Source: Paracoccaceae bacterium
GTDB lineage: Bacteria > Pseudomonadota > Alphaproteobacteria > Rhodobacterales > Rhodobacteraceae
Direction: 5' to 3'
DNA length: 15,332 bases
Assembly (NCBI GenBank): GCA_003512825.1
Contig: DOOI01000188.1
Location: 1 to 15,332 of the forward strand
Shown here: positions 1 to 6,946 of the stretch, piece by piece
Layout of the letters: every line of letters starts with the position of its first letter
Position numbering within the stretch: position 1 is the first letter of the stretch
Translations under genes and position numbers: made by a program
Notes under the pieces: generated by a model
Told to the model about the DNA's origin: nothing
Database searches by the model: none
Seen by the model: only the letters and a program-made list of their open reading frames with translations

Positions 1-21
1 GGCGTTCAGTTCAACTTCTAA
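1..21 (+). CDS. C-terminal end of a truncated gene, possibly a porin or other outer-membrane beta-barrel
   Basis: Reading from base 1 gives GVQFNF followed by TAA at 19-21. A terminal Phe preceded by alternating hydrophobic residues is the usual C-terminal signature of outer-membrane beta-barrel proteins recognised by the BAM machinery. An intrinsic terminator on the same strand follows at 50-79, which fits the end of a + strand gene. Only six codons are visible, so the frame and the porin assignment are inference. Confidence 0.4.
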   Translation, partial: GVQFNF

Positions 22-30
22 TCTTAGAAG
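15..30. repeat. Short inverted repeat over the stop codon of the left-edge gene
   Basis: CTTCTAA at 15-21 and TTAGAAG at 24-30 are perfect complements separated by two bases, and the left arm contains the TAA stop. The RNA could fold into a six-pair stem followed by only three T residues, so it is a weak terminator at best. It may instead protect the 3' end of the transcript. Confidence 0.4.
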
Positions 31-49
31 TTTGGCACCAGTCAAAGAG

Positions 50-79
50 AGGCAGGGTTTCGGCCCTGCCTTTTCTTTT
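50..79 (+). terminator. Intrinsic terminator of the gene entering from the left
   Basis: AGGCAGGG at 50-57 pairs perfectly with CCCTGCCT at 64-71 around a six-base loop and is followed by TTTTCTTTT. The T-rich tail lies on the + strand side, so it should stop the transcript of the left-edge gene. On the - strand the stem has only a poor tail (TCTCTTTG), although it may also help end the converging sulfotransferase transcript. The gap from 80 to 136 shows nothing else. Confidence 0.85.
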
Positions 80-136
80 GACCAGTTCAGATTTTGACAG
101 GCTCGAGAAAAAAGTGCTTCTAGCGGCGCTGTGATG

Positions 137-1888
137 TCAGAGGTCTGGCCAGAGGGTTGGTTCGAGGCCCGCGATAAATTCTTTCAACGCCCCTGCGTGC
201 TTTTTCCATCTGCCAACAGATTTCGTCGATACGGGTGATCGTACTTGCGTAATGCTCGCCGTACGGACTGCTTTGACATTTTCATGGGGTCGTTCCATCG
301 CATCGACCCATTCAAGCCCACAGATATCCGCGATCCGTCTGCTCTCTGCTGAAACATCCCCAACCAGAGTTTCATAGTCGATTTCGTGGATGCGACCGGG
401 GAAGATTTGCTCCCACGCCAGCATATATTGCCGATAGGCATTCAACTCAAAAGCCATTTCCCGTTGATCGAACGTGAAATACATCCCTTGTGAGCCGAAA
501 GTCGTTTGCCACATCGATAGAGCGACATCGCGCGGATCGCGGCGGATTGAGAGGATGATTGCATCGGGAAAGCCCGCAAGGATGAAGCCTATCCGTTTGT
601 AATTGCCCGGCATCTTGTCGACAAATGCCGTTGTGTTGTCTGGCATGCGGGGTAAGTTGGAAAGGTAATAGTCACGCAAGTCGCGGCAGGAAGCGTCGTC
701 CAACGGTGTTTCCGCTTCAAGAATCCGCCGCGCAACACGCTCCATCCATGGCAACTCGCCAGCGCCATAAACATCGGGATGCGCGGAAATTACTTGTTCG
801 ATCAATGTTGTGCCGGATCGTGGCAAGCCAAGAACAAAGATCGGGCGTGGGCGTGTTGGTGGCACGTCTGACATCTCGGGAGGCTTGCTGGCGAAGAGGG
901 CAAGTGTTTGGGCCTGTTCACGGATCACGCGCGCCCGGTCGAACGGGCGATTTTGATGGTGCAATGCGTTTCCTTGCACAAAATACGCGTCCGACCCTGC
1001 AATATCGCCCTTTGCAAGTGCCAGTTTTGCTTTGGCAAGGAAGAGATAGGCGCGGCTGAGCGTACTAGGTTTTTCCTTTTTCAGCGCGGCATCCGTCAAA
1101 GCTTCAATTTTGGCGGCTGTTTCGCGTGTGGCAATAGACGCGGTATCAAGGAGTAATTCCGCGTCATAAGGCGCCAGTTCCAATGCCCTCAAGTAAGTCG
1201 CCAAGGAAGCCGTTTGATCGCCCATTTCGTTCTGGATCATCGCGAGGCGATTTAATCCAAGACCATAATTTGGCGCAAGCTCTACACTTTTTTGGGCGGA
1301 GGCGAGGGCGTCGTCCATTCGCCCCGCGCGCGACAGCAAGAGCGCGAAATTCGCGAGCACATCTGGCGAGTTTGGGCGGAGAGAAAGGGAGGCCTGATAA
1401 TCTTGAGATGCTTCATTTTCTTCGCCCAAGGCGTAGCGGATCGTGCCGCGCAAATTCAGGGCGCGCGCATCATTGGGATAGGCTGCCAGAAGCGTGTCCA
1501 GCGCTTCTTTGGCAGCTGCATTTTGTCCGGCTACATTCAGAGCCATGGCCTTGAGATACAACAGCACATCGTTGTCCTTGCGCTTTAGCAAGAACTTTTC
1601 GATCAGGTCGAGCGCGGTTTTCGTTTCGCCAAGCGACGTTAGGGTTTGTGCCAGATTGTTCTGCGCTTCCACATTGCTTGGGTTGACGCGGATTGCTTTG
1701 CGAAACCAGTCAATCGCGTCACGTGGATTGCCCCCTTGCACTTGTGCAAGCCCCGCCAGATTGAAGAAAAAGCTCTCTCTTGGGTGTTCTTTTGCGCCTG
1801 CGCGCGCGGTTTTGAAGGCGGCGTTGAACTGCCCCTGACGGAACTGTCCCATGGCCCTATCTGCCAAAAGCTGCGGATGCGTTGCCAT
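137..1888 (-). CDS. TPR-repeat sulfotransferase family protein
   Basis: The protein is 583 residues. Residues about 5-330 are a helical array of tetratricopeptide repeats, with recurring pieces such as LNLRGTIRYALGEENEA and VLANFALLLSRAGRMDDAL. Residues about 350-575 form a sulfotransferase domain: GLPRSGTT (354-361) is the 5'-phosphosulfate loop for PAPS and RRDPRDVALS (449-458) fits the 3'-phosphate site. The family transfers sulfate from PAPS to protein, glycan or small-molecule acceptors; the acceptor here is unknown. I chose the ATG at 1888, preceded by AAAAAGGG; a GTG at 1909 would add seven residues. There is no signal peptide or membrane segment. It lies 64 bases downstream of the NlpC/P60 gene on the same strand. 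Its GC is clearly lower than the rest: three sampled lines count 48-52%, against 63-68% in two lines elsewhere. Confidence 0.9.
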   Translation of the reverse strand: MATHPQLLADRAMGQFRQGQFNAAFKTARAGAKEHPRESFFFNLAGLAQVQGGNPRDAIDWFRKAIRVNPSNVEAQNNLAQTLTSLGETKTALDLIEKFLLKRKDNDVLLYLKAMALNVAGQNAAAKEALDTLLAAYPNDARALNLRGTIRYALGEENEASQDYQASLSLRPNSPDVLANFALLLSRAGRMDDALASAQKSVELAPNYGLGLNRLAMIQNEMGDQTASLATYLRALELAPYDAELLLDTASIATRETAAKIEALTDAALKKEKPSTLSRAYLFLAKAKLALAKGDIAGSDAYFVQGNALHHQNRPFDRARVIREQAQTLALFASKPPEMSDVPPTRPRPIFVLGLPRSGTTLIEQVISAHPDVYGAGELPWMERVARRILEAETPLDDASCRDLRDYYLSNLPRMPDNTTAFVDKMPGNYKRIGFILAGFPDAIILSIRRDPRDVALSMWQTTFGSQGMYFTFDQREMAFELNAYRQYMLAWEQIFPGRIHEIDYETLVGDVSAESRRIADICGLEWVDAMERPHENVKAVRTASITQVRSPVSTKSVGRWKKHAGALKEFIAGLEPTLWPDL

Positions 1889-1952
1889 CACGGTTTGCCC
1901 TTTTTCCACTTGCTTTGGGTATAAGCTGTGGGGGGGCGGGCTGCAATGTGGC

Positions 1953-2792
1953 CTAGACTTTGATCAGCCGTCGATGGGCGGTTACGGGGCCATCGCCTTG
2001 CTGTTCTATGCGGGTCTCGGCCTCGGCGATCCCTTCGAATGCCACAGACATGCTATGAGCATTCGCATGCAAGAGGCGCGCCTCATCGACCACAAGGGCA
2101 ACATGCCCTTTCCAAAACAGCAAATCCCCCCGCTTTCGCGGGCTGTCTAGGGGCAATGCTTGCCCGGCCGATAGTGCCTGTTGATCGCTGTCTGCCGGGC
2201 AAGACAAGTCACAGGCGAGACAGGCCGCTTGCACAAGACCGGAGCAATCGATGCCCTCGCGGCTATTGCCACCCCAGAGATAGGGCGTGCCCAAAAAAAG
2301 CGCAGCAACGCCAACAGGGTCGCGGTAGTGCCAGTCGACTGGGGCAAGGTGCTGGCGCGGCACAAACCCATCTTCGGTTTCCAAGAACCGCGAGCCAACT
2401 TCGGCGATGACCTTAAGGCGCGCGCCAAAAGGCAGGTGCGCGCGCTCGCTCACCTTGAAATTTGCCTCGGGGTAAAGATGCGTTGCGGGGGCGGCCACCC
2501 AATGTGTCGGGGTCGCGCGCTCGTCAAAGGTGTCGGTCCGAAGGTAGCCGACGTAGCCATCTTTTTGCGATTGAACGAAACTCCAGCCTTCGCGGCGTTC
2601 ATAGACGATCACAGGATCGCCTAATACCAATTGCCGCTCTCGTCGCCCATGTGGCTCGTGCAGCAGGTCTGCGAGGGGCACATTCAGGCGGCGATCTTCC
2701 CCTTTTACGAAGCGATCTGCGGTGACCTGACCGCGCAGATGTTGAGCGGCGACACGGCCATTGGCCGGGGTCAGGCGACGATCCATGGTCAT
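1953..2792 (-). CDS. SH3 / NlpC-P60 family cysteine peptidase (C40)
   Basis: The protein is 279 residues. Residues about 35-150 look like two bacterial SH3-type domains (for example DPVIVYERREGWSFVQ and GARLKVIAEVGSRFLETEDG). The NlpC/P60 domain covers about 158-279, with catalytic Cys183 in DCSGLVQ, His230 in GHVALVV and a third polar residue at about His242. The family cleaves gamma-D-Glu-diamino-acid or related bonds in murein peptides. No signal peptide is visible, so it probably acts on imported muropeptides in the cytoplasm. The open frame extends further upstream, but its ATG at 2792 shares the sequence ATGA with the M17 stop codon, which indicates translational coupling; an ATG at 2786 is a close alternative. 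The coupling suggests the two peptidases act on one pathway, NlpC/P60 cutting and M17 trimming. Confidence 0.92.
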   Translation of the reverse strand: MTMDRRLTPANGRVAAQHLRGQVTADRFVKGEDRRLNVPLADLLHEPHGRRERQLVLGDPVIVYERREGWSFVQSQKDGYVGYLRTDTFDERATPTHWVAAPATHLYPEANFKVSERAHLPFGARLKVIAEVGSRFLETEDGFVPRQHLAPVDWHYRDPVGVAALFLGTPYLWGGNSREGIDCSGLVQAACLACDLSCPADSDQQALSAGQALPLDSPRKRGDLLFWKGHVALVVDEARLLHANAHSMSVAFEGIAEAETRIEQQGDGPVTAHRRLIKV

Positions 2793-4186
2793 AGTCCGAG
2801 GATCTTGGGCAACGCACCCAGAATTGCTCGGGCACCTTGCATAGTGCCGCCTTTCGAGCGCGCGGGGGCGGGGCTTGGTTGCCAGCCGTAGATATCGAAA
2901 TGGGTGTAGCGACCCGCCCCTTCGGTAAAGCGGCGCAGGAAGAGCGCGGCAGTGATCGCCCCGCCAAACCCGCCTTTGGGGGCATTGTCTAGGTCTGCAA
3001 TCCCCGGTTCGATATCGGCTTCGTAGGGTTCCCAAAACGGCATCCGCCACACCGGATCGGCCATCTGTGGCGCAGCAGCAGACAGGGCATGTGCCACTTG
3101 GTCGTCGTCTGTGAAGAAGGGTGCCAGATCCGGGCCTACTGCCACACGGGCGGCGCCCGTGAGGGTTGCCATGGAAAGCATCATATCGGGGGCATCTTCC
3201 GCGCCATAGGCCAAGGCATCGGCCAGAACGAGGCGGCCTTCGGCGTCGGTATTGTTGATCTCAACAGTCAGGCCCTTACGACTGGTCAAGATATCTTGTG
3301 GTCGGAAGGCATTGCCAGAAATGGAGTTTTCCACAGCCGGGATCAGAACGCGCAGCCGAAGCGGCAGTTTTAGCGCCATTAGAATATGCGCCAGCCCCAA
3401 CACAGTGGCCGCGCCGCCCATGTCTTTTTTCATCAGCCCCATTGATGCGGCTGGTTTGATGTCGAGACCGCCCGTGTCAAAGCAGACGCCCTTGCCGACG
3501 AGTGTCAAAGTTGGGCCAGCGTCGCCCCAGCGCAATTCGATGAGGCGTGGGGCGTTTTCGGGTGCGGCGGCGCGGCCGACGGCGTGAATCATGGGAAAAT
3601 TCTGCGCCAAGAGGTCATCGCCGATAATGGTGGAGCACGCAGCGCCATGGGTGCGTGCCAAGACTTCGGCGGCATTTTGCAAATCAGCCGGGCCCATGTC
3701 AGACGTTGGGGTGTTGATCAGGTCGCGCGTGAGAGCCTCGCCGGCCGCGAGGATTTCGACGCGATTGGTATCAAGGCCTTCAGGGGCGAGCAGGCGGGCG
3801 GGGCAGCCCGATTGTGCGCGGTAACGGTCGAAGGCGTAGCCCGCGAGCAGGCAGCCTAGTGTTTCGGCTTCCGCCTCGTCATCGGGCAAGGGGCGTGCCA
3901 GTCTGTAGGTTCCTGCGGCGAGTTGGGAAAAACCTGCCGCCAAGGCAAACCGCGTGCGGCGGCGTTGGCTTTCTGTGCCGCGCCCGACGATAGCCATTTG
4001 CGGTAGCCCTTTGGCATTGGGAACCAAAAGGGCCTTGCCAATCATGGGCTTAAAGCCTGTGGTTTCAGCCCATGCCTTGGCCGCGGCCCCTTCGCCTGCA
4101 AGGAAATCTTCCCAAGTGTCTGGCGCAATGAAGTGCAGTGGTATGGCGTTATCTGGGTTTGTTGCAAATCCGGGAACCTTGGCCAT
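2789..4186 (-). CDS. Leucyl aminopeptidase family protein (M17)
   Basis: The protein is 465 residues, a usual M17 length. All key positions are present with the spacing of E. coli PepA: metal ligands Lys232, Asp237, Asp255, Asp314 and Glu316, and catalytic Lys244 and Arg318. The signature NTDAEGRLVLAD is at 312-323. M17 enzymes are cytoplasmic di-metal exopeptidases that remove N-terminal residues from peptides. Residues 1-160 form the less conserved N-terminal domain. The start at 4186 is supported by GGAGG seven bases upstream. The stop overlaps the start of the NlpC/P60 gene by four bases. The 74-base gap upstream to the hypothetical gene shows no clear promoter. Whether this member is a general aminopeptidase or specialised for murein peptides cannot be told from sequence, so I give no symbol. 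Confidence 0.95.
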   Translation of the reverse strand: MAKVPGFATNPDNAIPLHFIAPDTWEDFLAGEGAAAKAWAETTGFKPMIGKALLVPNAKGLPQMAIVGRGTESQRRRTRFALAAGFSQLAAGTYRLARPLPDDEAEAETLGCLLAGYAFDRYRAQSGCPARLLAPEGLDTNRVEILAAGEALTRDLINTPTSDMGPADLQNAAEVLARTHGAACSTIIGDDLLAQNFPMIHAVGRAAAPENAPRLIELRWGDAGPTLTLVGKGVCFDTGGLDIKPAASMGLMKKDMGGAATVLGLAHILMALKLPLRLRVLIPAVENSISGNAFRPQDILTSRKGLTVEINNTDAEGRLVLADALAYGAEDAPDMMLSMATLTGAARVAVGPDLAPFFTDDDQVAHALSAAAPQMADPVWRMPFWEPYEADIEPGIADLDNAPKGGFGGAITAALFLRRFTEGAGRYTHFDIYGWQPSPAPARSKGGTMQGARAILGALPKILGL

Positions 4187-4260
4187 GCTGCCCTCCGTGG
4201 TGTCGCATTTGAAGGCTAGCCTAGTGAAGTGCGCGGCACCTGCAAGGGCTCGTCATGCGT

Positions 4261-4641
4261 CTAAACGGAGAGGTCTTGCAGGTCCCACACCGCGTAGAGA
4301 GACCGTTCGCCGACCCGCAACAACCGCGCCAGCGTTGCCGCGAGCGCCACCGCATCGCCGCAGCTGGCAGCATGTTCCACGTCAAAGGCAACATGGGCCA
4401 GGAGTGGCATGCCGATTTGTTCCGCAATCGGAACAAGGGCTTGCACCTGTTTTTGCAAACCCGCCAGCTCGGATTTTCGGTGCAGTTTTTCGATATGCGC
4501 CAAGCGCGCGGCGAGTTCTTCCATGGCGCGGCAGACGGTGTCTTCGGCGCTGCGCTCGCCCAATTGGGCATAGATCTGGCCCAGTCGGTCGGCATCGACA
4601 CGGACTTGCTCTTTCAACTGTAACAATGTGACCCGTTCCAC
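4261..4641 (-). CDS. Conserved hypothetical helical protein, 126 residues
   Basis: It starts with GTG at 4641, preceded by a GGTGAG ribosome-binding site, and ends with TAG at 4261-4263. The product looks soluble and all-helical: residues 1-75 are rich in Leu, Glu, Gln and Arg with heptad-like spacing (QLKEQVRVDADRLGQIYAQL), and the C-terminus is LLRVGERSLYAVWDLQDLSV. It has no signal peptide, membrane span or catalytic motif that I recognise. I believe similar proteins occur in other Rhodobacterales, from memory only. It lies 74 bases upstream of the M17 gene on the same strand and is divergent from carbonic anhydrase, so it may head the M17 - NlpC/P60 transcript. An open frame on the opposite strand of the same DNA lacks a good ribosome-binding site and looks like a shadow. 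Confidence 0.75.
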   Translation of the reverse strand: MERVTLLQLKEQVRVDADRLGQIYAQLGERSAEDTVCRAMEELAARLAHIEKLHRKSELAGLQKQVQALVPIAEQIGMPLLAHVAFDVEHAASCGDAVALAATLARLLRVGERSLYAVWDLQDLSV

Positions 4642-4789
4642 GTTCTCACCCTTCTACTCGCCCCCACGGCTTTTTCTGTATTGCGGCAAAACCCTTCCTA
4701 AAACCTTGCTTCCAAGCCTTGTTTTCCATCGAACTTTCCGCGAATACCACGTATCTGAAGGCCTACCGCCCAGACCTGGAGATCACGAC
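4642..4789. other. Divergent intergenic region between the hypothetical gene and carbonic anhydrase
   Basis: This 148-base stretch must carry the leader of the carbonic anhydrase gene (+) and probably a promoter for the - strand group starting at 4641. It is AT-richer than its flanks. I find no pair of -35 and -10 hexamers good enough to call on either strand. GGAG at 4778-4781 is the carbonic anhydrase ribosome-binding site. Confidence 0.5.
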
Positions 4790-5437
4790 ATGCAAGATGC
4801 AAAGCCCCTCCCCAGCTATCTCGTCCAACGATATCAAGGTTGGAAAGCAACGACTTATCAGGAGAATCAAGCTTGGTATCGGCGCTTGGCGGATCAGGGT
4901 CAGCACCCTCGGGCGATGATGATTTCCTGTTGTGACTCGCGGGTTCATGTCACGTCGATTTTTGGGGCGGATCAGGGGGAATTTTTTATTCACCGCAATA
5001 TCGCGAATCTGGTTCCGCCTTATAAACCGGATGGTTTGCAGCACGGCACCTCGGCGGCAGTGGAATATGCAGTGACGGCGCTGAAAGTGGCGCATGTTAT
5101 TGTGCTGGGGCATAGTAATTGTGGTGGGGTCAATGGCTGCCACGATATGTGCACTGGGCATGCGCCGGAGTTGGAGGAGAAAACCTCTTTTGTCGGGCGC
5201 TGGATGGACATCTTGCGGCCCGGATTCGAGCGGGTCAAGGATCTGCCGGAACCGGAGCGCAGAGGCGCTTTGGAGCGGCAAGCTGTTTTGGTAAGCCTAG
5301 AGAATCTAATGACTTTCCCTTTTGTAAAGCAGGCGATTGACGATGGTCTTTTGACCATTCACGGGCTTTGGACCGACATTGGAGAAGGCTCTTTGGAGTG
5401 GTTCGACCCAAGCCTTTCGGCGTTTCGCAAGGTGTGA
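4790..5437 (+). CDS. Beta-class carbonic anhydrase
   Basis: The protein is 215 residues, normal for bacterial beta-carbonic anhydrases. Zinc ligands are Cys47 in CCDSR and His108 and Cys111 in GHSNCGG; Asp49 and Arg51 form the conserved dyad. FFIHRNIANLVPP (65-77) and SAAVEYAV (88-95) are further family blocks. It interconverts CO2 and bicarbonate in the cytoplasm. The frame is open upstream to 4628, but the ATG at 4790 is preceded by GGAG with eight bases of spacing, and the added residues would be unlike the family, so I take 4790. It is followed, after a 214-base gap, by a bicarbonate transporter gene on the same strand, which suggests a shared role in inorganic carbon supply. Several can/cynT-like symbols are possible and I assign none. 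Confidence 0.95.
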   Translation: MQDAKPLPSYLVQRYQGWKATTYQENQAWYRRLADQGQHPRAMMISCCDSRVHVTSIFGADQGEFFIHRNIANLVPPYKPDGLQHGTSAAVEYAVTALKVAHVIVLGHSNCGGVNGCHDMCTGHAPELEEKTSFVGRWMDILRPGFERVKDLPEPERRGALERQAVLVSLENLMTFPFVKQAIDDGLLTIHGLWTDIGEGSLEWFDPSLSAFRKV

Positions 5438-5467
5438 GCCGCGCGCCGCGTTCATCCGGCAAAAACC

Positions 5468-5485
5468 ACGTATGATTTACGTATG
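5468..5485. repeat. Tandem ACGTATG repeat upstream of sbtA
   Basis: ACGTATG occurs at 5468-5474 and again at 5479-5485, an 11-base period that places both copies on about the same face of the helix. It lies about 165 bases before the sbtA start, in the gap after carbonic anhydrase. It could be a regulator binding site, but no factor can be named. Confidence 0.35.
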
Positions 5486-5612
5486 GTTGGCGTCTGGCTT
5501 GCGTCATGCGCTCTGGCAAAATTAACCTTTCAAGCGCCTGTTCGCACGACTCACCTAAAATATCGCGTCCAAGACCTGAGAAAAGTCGCATGTGCCCTTG
5601 CGCCCCCACAAC

Positions 5613-5642
5613 CCCGATTTAAATCATCGGAAATAAATCGGG
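5613..5642 (+). promoter_or_regulatory. Alternative hairpins overlapping the sbtA ribosome-binding site
   Basis: CCCGATTT at 5613-5620 is perfectly complementary to AAATCGGG at 5635-5642, with a 14-base loop. The right arm overlaps the first bases of the Shine-Dalgarno GGGAGAG (5640-5646). CCGAT at 5614-5618 can instead pair with ATCGG at 5626-5630, a local hairpin that would leave the ribosome-binding site free. The two folds exclude each other. GATTTAAATC at 5616-5625 is also a 10-base DNA palindrome, so a protein operator is an alternative reading. Confidence 0.4.
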
Positions 5643-5651
5643 AGAGAGCCC

Positions 5652-6620
5652 ATGCTCGACCTTGCCGCCGCAAACCTGCTGTCGCCTATCGTTTTGAGCT
5701 TTGCGCTCGGGCTGATCGCGGCATTGGCGCGGTCCGATCTTTCGGTGCCGGAAGCGGTGGCCAAAGGTTTGTCAATTTACCTGCTGTTTGCCATCGGCTT
5801 CAAAGGCGGGGTCGCGGTGGCGGAACATGGGGTGGGGCTGAGCCTTGGGCTTGCGATTGGCGCAGGTGTGGCGATGTCGTTTGTGTTGCCGTTCATCGCC
5901 TTTGGGCTATTGCGCGGCATGTCACGGATGGGACCGCTCGATGCGGCGGCGGTTGCAGCGCATTACGGCTCGATTTCGATCGTGACCTTTGTGGCGGGCA
6001 CGTCTGTCGTGGAAGCTGCGGGGTTCAAGCCCGAGGGCTTCATGGTGGCTGTCGCCGCAGCGATGGAAGCGCCTGCGATCCTTTCTGCGCTATGGTTGGC
6101 GGCACGCACCGGCAAGGCAGGCGGTGTGGAGCCGGGGCTGTGGCGCGAGATCATGCTTAACGGTTCGATCGTATTGCTGATTGGAGCATTTGCGATTGGC
6201 TGGATCACCGGGCCAAAAGGGCTGAGCGAAGTGGCCCCCTTGCTGGTGGCACCGTTCAAGGGGGTGCTGTGCCTGTTCCTGTTGGATATGGGGCTGGTCG
6301 CGGGGCGCGGATTGCGCGGGGGCGGCAAGGTATTGGATCGGGGAGCGATTGTCTTTGCCTTGGTGATGCCCTTGATTGGTGGTGCGGCGGGGGCGATTTT
6401 GGGGGCAGGTATCGGGCTTTCGACAGGGGGGATCGCGCTTTTGGCGATTCTGGGCGCTTCGGGAAGCTATATTGCGGTGCCCGCAGCGATGCGGGTGGCG
6501 ATGCCAGAAGCGAATCCTTCGATTTACCTGACGCTGTCCTTGGGTGTGACGTTTCCGTTCAACCTGACGATTGGCTTGCCGATATATTTGTGGATGGCCC
6601 AGACTGTGAGCGGAGGCTGA
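5652..6620 (+). CDS. sbtA: SbtA-type sodium-dependent bicarbonate permease
   Basis: The protein is 322 residues and almost wholly hydrophobic, consistent with about ten membrane helices in two inverted halves. Motifs shared with cyanobacterial SbtA include AAHYGSIS (102-109) followed by VTF, GASGSYIAVPAAMR (268-281) and FPFNLTIGLPIY (301-312). Cyanobacterial SbtA imports bicarbonate with Na+ across the inner membrane. This protein is about 50 residues shorter than the cyanobacterial one (about 374), with only a short loop (ARTGKAGGVEPG, 151-162) between the halves. The ATG is preceded by GGGAGAG. The SbtB-like gene starts three bases after its stop, which strongly supports the SbtA identity. 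Transport of bicarbonate rather than another anion is inferred from family and context. Confidence 0.88.
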   Translation: MLDLAAANLLSPIVLSFALGLIAALARSDLSVPEAVAKGLSIYLLFAIGFKGGVAVAEHGVGLSLGLAIGAGVAMSFVLPFIAFGLLRGMSRMGPLDAAAVAAHYGSISIVTFVAGTSVVEAAGFKPEGFMVAVAAAMEAPAILSALWLAARTGKAGGVEPGLWREIMLNGSIVLLIGAFAIGWITGPKGLSEVAPLLVAPFKGVLCLFLLDMGLVAGRGLRGGGKVLDRGAIVFALVMPLIGGAAGAILGAGIGLSTGGIALLAILGASGSYIAVPAAMRVAMPEANPSIYLTLSLGVTFPFNLTIGLPIYLWMAQTVSGG

Positions 6621-6623
6621 ACG

Positions 6624-6935
6624 ATGCTGACCCATAAAGCCAAGCGCGTAGAGATTACTATTGAAGCGGTGATGGAGGGGCGGCTGACAGCTGCGCTGAC
6701 CAAGGCCGGGGTGACGGGATGGACGGTGCTGCCTGTTTTGGGTGGCTCGGGCCGATCTGGAGCATGGAGCCGCGAAGGGCAGGTGAGCCGGGCGGGTGGC
6801 ATGGTGCAGGTGGTCTGCTTGATCCGGCCAGAGCGGTTGGATGGGTTGCTCACGGCTGCGTTTGCTGTGGTTGAGCGTCATATCGGCGTGGTCAGTGTCA
6901 CCGATTGTGATGTGCTGCGCGCGGAGCGGTTTTAG
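6624..6935 (+). CDS. sbtB: SbtB-type PII-like regulatory protein
   Basis: The protein is 103 residues with a ferredoxin-like PII pattern: beta (RVEITIEAV), helix (RLTAALTKAG), beta (GWTVLPVLGGSG), a T-loop-like segment (about 42-59), beta (VQVVCLIRPE), helix (LLTAAFAVVER), then GVVSVTDCDVLRAERF. The end aligns by eye with cyanobacterial SbtB just before its terminal CGPxGC redox loop, which is absent here. SbtB trimers bind adenine nucleotides, including cAMP, and associate with SbtA at the membrane. The ATG lies three bases after the sbtA stop and its ribosome-binding site GGAGG (6612-6616) is inside the sbtA end, so the two are translated together. Confidence 0.85.
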   Translation: MLTHKAKRVEITIEAVMEGRLTAALTKAGVTGWTVLPVLGGSGRSGAWSREGQVSRAGGMVQVVCLIRPERLDGLLTAAFAVVERHIGVVSVTDCDVLRAERF

Positions 6936-6946
6936 ACCAGAGTTTT

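Noticed and set aside
1..40. Possible tRNA 3' end finishing in GGCACCA
   Set aside because: The bases before CCA do not form a T-arm: there is no TTCRA loop at the right distance and the stem positions do not pair.
2793..3050. Upstream extension of the NlpC/P60 reading frame
   Set aside because: This part lies wholly inside the M17 gene in another frame, is Arg/Pro/Cys-rich, and the ATGA overlap gives a better start at 2792.
4628..4789. 54-codon N-terminal extension of the carbonic anhydrase
   Set aside because: The added residues do not look like the family or like a signal peptide, and the ATG at 4790 has a well-placed GGAG.
5556..5561. TAAAAT as a -10 box for sbtA
   Set aside because: It is a fair match on its own, but no acceptable -35 hexamer lies 16-18 bases upstream, so I did not list it as a promoter.
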